The notes under the pieces were generated by a model. That model was given only the letters and a program-made list of their open reading frames with translations. It did not search any database and was not told the DNA's origin. A stretch of DNA of 6,111 nt. Origin: Planctomicrobium sp. GTDB lineage: Bacteria > Planctomycetota > Planctomycetia > Planctomycetales > Planctomycetaceae. Shown one piece after another: positions 1-5,026 of this stretch. Numbering within the stretch: the stretch's first letter is position 1; each line of letters starts with the position of its first letter. The stretch covers positions 1-6,111 of the forward strand of contig JABJMI010000185.1 in assembly GCA_018659505.1 (NCBI GenBank), written 5' to 3'. Position numbers and translations under genes: made by a program.

Positions 1-1
1 C

Positions 2-130
2 GTAGTAGACATCGTTGTTTGTCTGCTGATATCAGACCCAGATTCGACGATTGAAGAGTGGCTGTGGCTCTTCTTCACCATTCCTGTTGTGCTTGTGACC
101 CTAAGATTCAGCGAGAATAAAGTTGAATAG
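2..130 (+). CDS. C-terminal end of a membrane protein (5' part outside window)
   Basis: An open frame enters from the left edge and ends at TAG 128-130, giving 42 residues. It has a first hydrophobic stretch (VVDIVVCLLIS), a short acidic loop (DPDSTIEE), a second membrane-like segment (WLWLFFTIPVVLVTL) and a short charged tail ending ENKVE. This hydrophobic/acidic/hydrophobic pattern fits the last one or two helices of an integral membrane protein. The family cannot be named from this much sequence. The last coding bases include the first copy of a 22-bp sequence repeated at 1295-1316. The frame could be chance, since only 42 codons are seen, but the composition is clearly membrane-like. Confidence 0.5.
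   Translation, partial: VVDIVVCLLISDPDSTIEEWLWLFFTIPVVLVTLRFSENKVE
101..122 (+). repeat. 22-bp direct repeat, copy 1
   Basis: These 22 bases, starting CTAAGATTCAG and ending AATAAAG, occur again without mismatch at 1295-1316 in the same orientation. This copy lies inside the 3' end of the partial membrane-protein gene and encodes LRFSENK. The match stops at once on both sides. Confidence 0.85.
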
Positions 131-205
131 ACTGGCTTGGAGAGGGAGGTTGTACTCGAATGCTCTCCTTCTCGGACGCATGGGGCCGAATTCGTTAGAT
201 TTCAG

Positions 206-211
206 TATAAT
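206..211 (+). promoter_or_regulatory. Possible -10 box (TATAAT) before the small membrane protein
   Basis: A perfect TATAAT lies 60 bp upstream of ATG 272. No recognisable -35 box is found at the usual 16-18 bp spacing (the sequence there is GGGCCG), and there is no extended -10 TG. It could also be chance in an AT-rich stretch. Confidence 0.25.
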
Positions 212-271
212 ACTTTGATCCATCTGGTCAGTGACTGCGTTTTGCTGACTGTGTACAATTTTTTTTGTGAG

Positions 272-496
272 ATGAAAATGTCGAAATTACTGACTCCACC
301 AACGCTCGCTGTGATGTCTCTCATGGGAATAATCACGCTTGTTGATTCCCTGTTCATGCTGGAGAATCCGATCGAAAAGATGGATGGCTTCCAGTTTCGT
401 GTTTGTTGTTATTGCATCGTTTCCGCTCTTACGGGCGTAGGTCTTTTCATTTTCGAAAGCCGAAAACAACCTAAATCGGATAGCGAAGCGACTTAG
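272..496 (+). CDS. Small two-helix membrane protein, function unknown
   Basis: Starting at ATG 272 the product is 74 aa. Helix 1 spans about residues 11-30 (TLAVMSLMGIITLVDSLFML), a short polar loop follows (ENPIEKMDGFQ), helix 2 spans about 44-61 (VCCYCIVSALTGVGLFIF), and a basic then acidic tail ends in SEAT. A second ATG at 278 would give 72 aa, and GTGAG just upstream is a weak ribosome site. The frame stays open back to a TTG at 137 (119 aa), but that extension is less convincing and has no good ribosome site. The possible TATAAT at 206-211 would favour the short form. I do not recognise the family. Cysteines at 45, 46 and 48 at the start of helix 2 are unusual. It follows the truncated membrane-protein gene on the same strand and is followed by a hairpin repeat at 506-526. 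Confidence 0.5.
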   Translation: MKMSKLLTPPTLAVMSLMGIITLVDSLFMLENPIEKMDGFQFRVCCYCIVSALTGVGLFIFESRKQPKSDSEAT

Positions 497-505
497 TAAA
501 TCGGC

Positions 506-526
506 GGCAGGGGATCCCTGCCCTAC
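506..526 (-). repeat. REP-like palindrome with GTAG foot
   Basis: Read on the minus strand this is GTAG followed by GGCAGG, a short loop and CCTGCC, a stem of about 7 bp. The same design (GTAG, then GCAGG, loop, CCTGC) recurs on the plus strand at 1738-1760. A GTAG tetranucleotide at the 5' foot of an imperfect hairpin is the known signature of REP sequences mobilised by RAYT transposases. The element lies between the convergent genes at 272-496 and 561-983. It could help terminate both transcripts, although no T-run follows it on either strand. Confidence 0.5.
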
Positions 527-560
527 GTCACTCTGATTGGGCGATATGTTGGATGCCCCT

Positions 561-983
561 CTATTTGTGATTGAGATAGCTGCCATCATCAATCTGATAA
601 ATTGTTTCACTGAGCGGGGCACGCTTGCCACATCGAATAGCGATCAGGCTTCCCCTAACGGTGTCAATGTGGCCCTGATAACGAACCGCGATCGTCTTAT
701 CTTTGGCGTAGCTCAGGTCCAGCGGCGCTCCGAGAACGGTCTTCTCATCCTCAAGAACCCAGAGATAAATCTTCCACAGATCAGCAAGTTCCTGCTGTCC
801 AGGAGGGAGCGAGATCTCCACCAGGACGTGTCCCTCCAGTTGACTGTCTGAAGTAATCGTCACCGAGAACTCAACGGGCGAGTCGGCTTGAGTTGCCTTC
901 GAGACCTGGACTCTTCTCACAGAACCGAGGGACGGCGTTGCCCAGAAAAGAAGTAATAGAATTAGTGCGGAGGTGATTCTCAT
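561..983 (-). CDS. Secreted protein of unknown function, probably beta-rich
   Basis: The product is 140 aa with a clear Sec signal peptide: MRIT, a hydrophobic core (ALILLLLFWA), then cleavage probably after TPSLG at residue 20. The mature part of about 120 residues alternates hydrophobic and polar positions, for example VEFSVTITSDSQ (37-48), HVLVEISLP (52-60) and IAVRYQG (98-104). This suggests a small beta-sandwich domain facing the periplasm or the outside. Only one cysteine (118) remains, so no internal disulfide is expected. The start at 983 is well supported because the sequence AGAGGAG sits 7 nt upstream, the best ribosome site in the window. No family motif is recognised. It has its own upstream gene-free region and a hairpin beyond its stop, so it is probably transcribed alone. 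Confidence 0.8.
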   Translation of the reverse strand: MRITSALILLLLFWATPSLGSVRRVQVSKATQADSPVEFSVTITSDSQLEGHVLVEISLPPGQQELADLWKIYLWVLEDEKTVLGAPLDLSYAKDKTIAVRYQGHIDTVRGSLIAIRCGKRAPLSETIYQIDDGSYLNHK

Positions 984-990
984 AGTTTTA

Positions 991-997
991 CTCCTCT
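991..997 (-). promoter_or_regulatory. Strong Shine-Dalgarno site (AGAGGAG)
   Basis: On the minus strand AGAGGAG lies 7 nt before ATG 983 and fixes the start of the secreted 140-aa protein. The other genes here have weak or no such sites, so this one stands out. Confidence 0.75.
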
Positions 998-1110
998 GGA
1001 TTTACGTTATCGAACGATCAATTTAACAGGGCACACAGCCCAACAAAATAAGTCTTTGAACAACAATAACTCTAAGCAAAGCAGCAGACGTTGAAAACCC
1101 GTTAGTAATC

Positions 1111-1280
1111 GTAGGTTGGGTGCAGCGGAGCGGAACCCAACCTAATGCGGTTTCGAGGTTGCATCAATGGAACAACCAAAATGTTGGGTTACGCGATCTC
1201 TAATAAAACAAGTGATCAATTCAACACAGCAAAAGCCTATGCAATCAACATCTAATACCAATCGGCTTCACCCAACCTAC
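1111..1280. repeat. 170-bp inverted REP-like pair (BIME/MITE-like)
   Basis: The ends are perfect 12-bp inverted repeats: GTAGGTTGGGTG at 1111-1122 and its complement at 1269-1280. The left half is a hairpin of its own, with TAGGTTGGGT (1112-1121) pairing with ACCCAACCTA (1135-1144) around a 13-nt loop. In the right half GTTGGGT at 1183-1189 can pair with ACCCAAC at 1270-1276, enclosing a loop of 80 nt that looks expanded or degenerate. Each half has GTAG at its outer foot. Two REP units in inverted orientation are what is called a BIME. Very similar GTAGGTTGGGT...ACCCAAC sequences are, from general knowledge, scattered between genes in several bacterial phyla. No transposase is encoded inside, so any movement would need one supplied in trans. 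Confidence 0.75.
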
Positions 1281-1294
1281 GTGAACTACTTTGA

Positions 1295-1316
1295 CTAAGA
1301 TTCAGCGAGAATAAAG
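1295..1316 (+). repeat. 22-bp direct repeat, copy 2
   Basis: This is an exact copy of 101-122. Here it is non-coding: a stop codon precedes it in the frame used by copy 1. It lies 14 bp beyond the right end of the 170-bp REP-like element and 15 bp beyond the stop of the lipoprotein gene. The distance between the two copies is 1,194 bp. Confidence 0.85.
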
Positions 1317-1331
1317 CAGGTTTTGACGGCA

Positions 1332-1694
1332 TTACTGCACTGAAGTATGTAACGTGACATTAATTGTGTGTTTGTCAATTTGTGAATGAATTGTTGTCGA
1401 AAAATCCTGATACCCATCCTTCGTCACGATGACTGAAAATTTGCTTTCGATTGGAGCGTGTGTCATTCCGGTGTAATACTTGCCATCTAAATCGGTCAGC
1501 GACGAGTCTTGGTACTCGCTTGGGGTTCCGTCATTGTTGAGTTCGATTAACTCAACCATTGCTCCTGGAAGTGGGACGTGCGTACCGTCTTCTTTATTCT
1601 CAACAACGACCCCTTCAACATTAGTTCTCGCGTCACATCCCGAAAGGAAGCACGACAATATTATTAAGACGTTGAGAATACGCTGCCTGCACAT
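1332..1694 (-). CDS. Lipoprotein with carboxypeptidase regulatory-like beta domain
   Basis: The product is 120 aa. Residues 6-20 form a lipoprotein signal peptide with lipobox LSGC, so Cys20 would be lipidated after signal peptidase II cleavage. The mature part resembles the transthyretin-like carboxypeptidase-regulatory (CNA-B-like) fold: VEGVVVEN (26-33), PLPGAMVELIE (41-51), the turn LTDLDGKYYTG (66-76), then FSVIVTKDGYQDFSTTI (86-102). The order of a V-G-x-V strand, a PGA-V strand, a T-D-x-DG-Y turn and a V-KDGY strand is typical of that family. Small lipoproteins of this kind are common in planctomycetes and are usually annotated as hypothetical; the domain is thought to mediate protein or surface contacts. 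The ATG at 1694 has only a weak ribosome site. Asp at +2 after the cysteine is an inner-membrane retention signal in E. coli, but the rule may not hold here. Confidence 0.8.
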   Translation of the reverse strand: MCRQRILNVLIILSCFLSGCDARTNVEGVVVENKEDGTHVPLPGAMVELIELNNDGTPSEYQDSSLTDLDGKYYTGMTHAPIESKFSVIVTKDGYQDFSTTIHSQIDKHTINVTLHTSVQ

Positions 1695-1737
1695 CTCGCA
1701 TTCCGTGTAAAGACAATCGGTTTATAAATGAGTAACT

Positions 1738-1760
1738 GTAGAGCAGGCTCTCGTCCTGCT
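1738..1760 (+). repeat. REP-like palindrome with GTAG foot
   Basis: GTAG (1738-1741) is followed by a 6-bp stem, AGCAGG (1742-1747) and CCTGCT (1755-1760), with a 7-nt loop. It is the same kind of unit as the minus-strand element at 506-526, differing mainly in the loop and one stem pair. A second short hairpin (CTTCAT 1759-1764 with ATGAAG 1771-1776) follows directly. It lies upstream of the lipoprotein gene. Confidence 0.5.
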
Positions 1761-1803
1761 TCATGTCATGATGAAGTCTTTGTTAATTGAAAACTCATCG
1801 GGT

Positions 1804-1822
1804 TGCCCACTTGAAGTGGGCA
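1804..1822 (-). terminator. Palindrome downstream of the DUF1501 gene, possible terminator
   Basis: TGCCCACTT and AAGTGGGCA flank a single base, a perfect 19-bp palindrome that could form a GC-rich hairpin with a 7-bp stem and 5-nt loop. An outer GTTGCC (1802-1807) / GGCAAC (1829-1834) pair overlaps it and offers an alternative fold. It lies 27 bp beyond the stop of the DUF1501 gene, the right place for a terminator. There is no T-tract directly after it on the minus strand (the sequence is ACCCGATGAGTTTTC), so it may instead be a dispersed repeat. Confidence 0.4.
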
Positions 1823-1848
1823 GCTAAAGGCAACTAAGAAATTTCTGT

Positions 1849-3270
1849 TTACGACAATGACCGCTGCGTAATCAATCGATAAGAGTCACCCTCGTTTTGA
1901 GTCGGTCGTTCGGGGCGGCCTTTGTGGAGATAGGTTAGCTTCATGTGGTCGATGCCGAGAAGGTATAGGATCGTCGCGTGCAAGTCGTGGACGTGTAAAC
2001 GGTCTTCGACGGCGTGGAAGCCGAGGTCGTCGGTCGCTCCGATGGTTTGTCCGCCTGCGACTCCTCCGCCTGCCATGAACATTGTAAAACCGGTTGGGTT
2101 GTGGTCGCGACCATCTCCTTTTTCGCTCATTGGAGTTCGTCCGAATTCGCCGCCCCAGACGACTAAAGTTTCATCCAGTAATCCACGTTGTTTCAAGTCT
2201 TTGATTAAGCCTGCGACAGGTTTATCGGTTTGTCCGCACATGCGAGTATGGTTGTTCTCGATGTCGCTGTGGGCGTCCCATTTACTGCCGGCTCCGCTGT
2301 AAAGTTGTACGAAGCGAACTCCGCGTTCGACGAGTCGTCTCGCTAACAAGCAGTTGCGACCGTAAGCTTCGGTCTTGGCATCATCGAGTCCATAGAGTTG
2401 TTGAGTCGCTTCTGTTTCGGATTCGAGATCAATCGCTTCGGGAGCGTTTGCCTGCATACGAAAGGCGAGTTCGTAGCTTTTAATGCGGGCTTCCAAGTCA
2501 GTTTGGAATGGTCGCTGTTTCATGTGTTTCTTGTTGAGGTCATTTAACAGATCGAGCTTTTGTCGCTGACGTTCAACGGAAATTCCTTTTGGATTATTCA
2601 AGTTCGCAATCGGTTCATCACCGACACTCAATTTCGTTCCCTGATAACTGGAAGGCATAAAGCCCGTTCCCCAGTTGCGGGGACCGTTGGTCACTTGCGA
2701 CTTGTTATCGGTCATCACGACAAAGGCAGGTAAGTTTGCGTTCTCGCTGCCTAGCCCGTAATTCACCCAGGCGCCTAATGAAGGTCGACCCGCGAGCGGT
2801 GTCCCCGTATTCATCTGACAGACACCACCCGAGTGGTTAATTCCATTTGTCCAGCAGGATCGAATGACTGCCATGTCATCGACGCATGTTGCAATATTTG
2901 GGAGCCAATCGGAAACCCATGTCCCCGCTTCTCCATGCTGTTTCCATTTTCGTTTGGAAGCGAGCAGCGGAGAATTGATCTCACCCATGGCGGTGACAAC
3001 TCGCTTGTAACCAGCGGGCAACGGTTGACCGGCGAGATTTTGTAGTTCTGGCTTTGGATCGAAGGTGTCCATGTGACTTGGACCACCTTCCATAAAACAG
3101 AAGATGACACTCTTCGCCCGCGGTGCGATGTGGGAAATGCTCGCTGTAGAATCTGCTAAAGCCGAGTTGGGTAACATCGAGGCGAGTGCAAGAGCACCAA
3201 AGCCAGTACCCGATTGCAACAGCATTTCACGCCGAGAATAGTGATGATGAAAATCGGTTGGGTATGTCAT
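1849..3270 (-). CDS. DUF1501 family protein, Tat-exported, alkaline-phosphatase-like fold
   Basis: The product is 473 aa, the usual length for DUF1501 proteins. Residues 12-39 are a twin-arginine signal (SRREMLL, a hydrophobic stretch, then SALA before Asp40), so it is probably exported folded. Family landmarks appear in order: FCFMEGGPSHMDTFDPKP (57-74), NGINHSGG (142-149), GRPSLGAWVNYGLG (161-174), LARRLVERGVRFVQLY (309-324), WDAHSDI (331-337), VWGGEFGRTP (371-380), GRDHNPTGFTMFMAGGG (387-403) and HVHDLHATILYLLGID (426-441). The Asp and His residues in these blocks match the metal-site positions expected in the sulfatase/alkaline-phosphatase superfamily; the substrate of DUF1501 proteins is not known. 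Such genes are abundant in planctomycetes and usually sit beside a DUF1549/DUF1553 cytochrome-like gene. None is in this window, and the upstream neighbour is divergent. No Shine-Dalgarno sequence is seen before ATG 3270. Confidence 0.95.
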   Translation of the reverse strand: MTYPTDFHHHYSRREMLLQSGTGFGALALASMLPNSALADSTASISHIAPRAKSVIFCFMEGGPSHMDTFDPKPELQNLAGQPLPAGYKRVVTAMGEINSPLLASKRKWKQHGEAGTWVSDWLPNIATCVDDMAVIRSCWTNGINHSGGVCQMNTGTPLAGRPSLGAWVNYGLGSENANLPAFVVMTDNKSQVTNGPRNWGTGFMPSSYQGTKLSVGDEPIANLNNPKGISVERQRQKLDLLNDLNKKHMKQRPFQTDLEARIKSYELAFRMQANAPEAIDLESETEATQQLYGLDDAKTEAYGRNCLLARRLVERGVRFVQLYSGAGSKWDAHSDIENNHTRMCGQTDKPVAGLIKDLKQRGLLDETLVVWGGEFGRTPMSEKGDGRDHNPTGFTMFMAGGGVAGGQTIGATDDLGFHAVEDRLHVHDLHATILYLLGIDHMKLTYLHKGRPERPTQNEGDSYRLITQRSLS

Positions 3271-3534
3271 TGGTATCGTGAATTTGTTGAAATCAGAAAC
3301 AGGTAATTGCTCATTCCGTTGTGACTCAAAAGAAAGCCAGAGACACGTAGGTGGGATTGATATTGTACTTTGTCAACACTCGGTTGGCGAATACTATTTT
3401 GTTAGACAATTCGCCCTGAGGTGAAATTATTTCAACAATCATTATCTGATAGATGATTCGGGTGAAGAAACATTGCACAACAGTTATGATACTTCCAACA
3501 ATAAATTCTCTCGTTGCCAAGGGATCGGATAGTT
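3271..3534. other. Divergent intergenic region between DUF1501 and hydrolase genes
   Basis: These 264 AT-rich bases must hold the promoters of both large genes. TTGCAC (3473-3478) and TATGAT (3485-3490) resemble promoter boxes for the plus-strand gene but are only 6 bp apart, so they cannot form one promoter. No inverted repeat strong enough to be called an operator was found. The one minus-strand frame here (64 codons, TTG start) has no support. Confidence 0.5.
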
Positions 3535-4959
3535 ATGAATCGAACTGTTTTAGCTTGCTTGCTCTCTTGTTTCCTCGTCGGGACACTGAACGCTCAAGAC
3601 AAAGTCTTTCGTGCAGGGTCCGCCACGAGTAACATCACGCCTCCTCTTGGAGAATTGATTGTTGGTGGCTGGAAGCCAATTCCTGCGACTCACATTCATG
3701 ATGAACTGCATGCTCGCTGCCTGATTCTGGATGATGGTGAAACGAAGATTGGATTTGTGATTTGCGACAATGTCGGGATCCCCAGAGAAGTCTTCGATGC
3801 TGCGAGGCAACTCATTGATGAAGAGACAGACCTCGACGTCAGTAAACTATTGATGGCTGCAACTCATACTCACTCTGCAACGACTGCCCGTGGTGATAAT
3901 AAAGCTGCCGTGATGGAAACATTGACCGGCTATCAACAGACTCTCGCAAGGAGAATTGCTGATGGCGTGCGTCGCGCACTTAATGAATTGCAACCTGCCC
4001 AGATTGCCTGGGGCTCTGCGGATGAACCAACTGAACTTTTCAATCGTCGCTGGTTTGTAACTGATCCGAAGATGTTGACGAACCCGTTTGGCGGCGTTGA
4101 CGAGGTTCGAATGAACCCTTCACGGGGCAGTAAGGCGTTAGTCCGACCAGCGGGACCAGTCGACCCAGAGGTTTCGTTTATTTCAGTTCGAACTGTCGAA
4201 GGTCAGCCAATCGCATTGCTGGCAAATTACTCGCTGCATTATGTGGGTGGAGTGAACAGCGGCGATGTCTCGGCTGATTACTTCGGGTACTTCGCAAGCA
4301 TGATCTCGGATCGGCTGAACACAGATTCTCAACATCCTCCATTTGTTGGAATCCTAACGAATGGGACGAGTGGGGATGTCAATAACATCAATTTCGCTGG
4401 CAGTTCTCCGCGTGTTGCGAAATACCAGAAGATGCAAATGGTCGCTGAGAAAGTGACCAATCGCGTCATGGAAGCTCATTCCACTCTTGAATGGCAAGAC
4501 TGGGTAAAACTCGACTCTGCCACAACTGACCTGGTTCTCAATGTTCGCCAACCGACTGAGGAGATGTTGCAACACTTCGAAGAGCTTGAAAAACGCCCGA
4601 AGGAAGAACGCCACATCCGAGAAGAAACCTATTCAGCTCGAATTCAAAAGATTCAAGAGGGACCAAGTGAAGTCGTTGTTCCCTTGCAAGTGATGAGAAT
4701 TGGAACTCTCGCAATCCAAGCGATTCCGTTTGAGGTTTTCACCGAGATTGGACTCGAACTGAAAGATCGTTCCCCATTCGAGGATTCATTTACAATAGAA
4801 CTCGCCAATGGATCCTACGGTTACTTGCCGACGCCGGCTCAGCACAAACTCGGTGGTTACGAAACCTGGTTAGGGACATGTTATGTCCAACTGGATGGTT
4901 CCGAGAAAATTGTCGAGCAACTTTTGTATCTCTCGAATAAGCTATTTGGCGAAGAGTAA
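3535..4959 (+). CDS. Secreted neutral/alkaline ceramidase-like hydrolase
   Basis: ATG 3535 gives 474 aa with a Sec signal peptide (MNRTVLACLLSCFLVGTLNA, cleavage before Gln21). A longer frame from TTG 3514 would add seven residues and spoil the signal peptide; GGGATCGGA lies just before the chosen ATG. The domain starts at FRAGSATSNITPPLG (25-39), the typical opening of the ceramidase N-terminal family. Probable zinc ligands by position are the HTHS block (111-114), His235 in NYSLHYVGG, Glu400 in IPFEVFTEIG and Tyr430 in NGSYGYLPT. True ceramidases carry the nucleophilic serine in a GDVSPN-type motif; here the matching stretch is TSGDVNNINF (278-287), with Asn at the serine position. At 474 aa it is much shorter than two-domain ceramidases (about 650-780 aa) and lacks their C-terminal domain. 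The substrate is therefore uncertain: perhaps an amide or ester, not necessarily ceramide. The kinase gene follows after 67 bp. Confidence 0.9.
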   Translation: MNRTVLACLLSCFLVGTLNAQDKVFRAGSATSNITPPLGELIVGGWKPIPATHIHDELHARCLILDDGETKIGFVICDNVGIPREVFDAARQLIDEETDLDVSKLLMAATHTHSATTARGDNKAAVMETLTGYQQTLARRIADGVRRALNELQPAQIAWGSADEPTELFNRRWFVTDPKMLTNPFGGVDEVRMNPSRGSKALVRPAGPVDPEVSFISVRTVEGQPIALLANYSLHYVGGVNSGDVSADYFGYFASMISDRLNTDSQHPPFVGILTNGTSGDVNNINFAGSSPRVAKYQKMQMVAEKVTNRVMEAHSTLEWQDWVKLDSATTDLVLNVRQPTEEMLQHFEELEKRPKEERHIREETYSARIQKIQEGPSEVVVPLQVMRIGTLAIQAIPFEVFTEIGLELKDRSPFEDSFTIELANGSYGYLPTPAQHKLGGYETWLGTCYVQLDGSEKIVEQLLYLSNKLFGEE

Positions 4960-5026
4960 TCATCTGGAAAACATCTCGGGAATTCATCACAATCGGATTT
5001 GTATTTCATGAGCGCGAACGGAATCG

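Larger units (their letters stand above)
984..1331. other. Gene-free interval between two minus-strand genes
   Basis: No coding frame of credible composition was found on either strand. The interval holds the ribosome site of the 140-aa protein, a small GGGC/GCCC inverted repeat at 1029-1041, the 170-bp GTAG-ended element at 1111-1280 and the second copy of the 22-bp repeat at 1295-1316. The promoter of the secreted-protein gene should lie at about 985-1110, but no convincing -10/-35 pair can be picked by eye. Confidence 0.6.

Noticed and set aside
287..631. Minus-strand frame of 114 codons overlapping the small membrane-protein gene
   Set aside because: It has no signal or domain pattern, covers the end of the better supported gene at 561-983 and runs antisense to 272-496. 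It looks like a chance open frame.
537..851. Plus-strand frame of 104 codons with a hydrophobic start
   Set aside because: It is antisense to the 140-aa secreted protein, which has a signal peptide and a strong ribosome site; the plus frame has neither.
137..1700. Integron-like cassette array
   Set aside because: The genes are small and separated by palindromes, but they are in mixed orientation, the palindromes do not have paired RYYYAAC/GTTRRRY core sites, and no integrase is present.
3326..3520. Minus-strand frame of 64 codons in the divergent intergenic region
   Set aside because: It uses a TTG start, has AT-rich composition, no ribosome site and no recognisable motif, and it occupies the space needed for the promoters.
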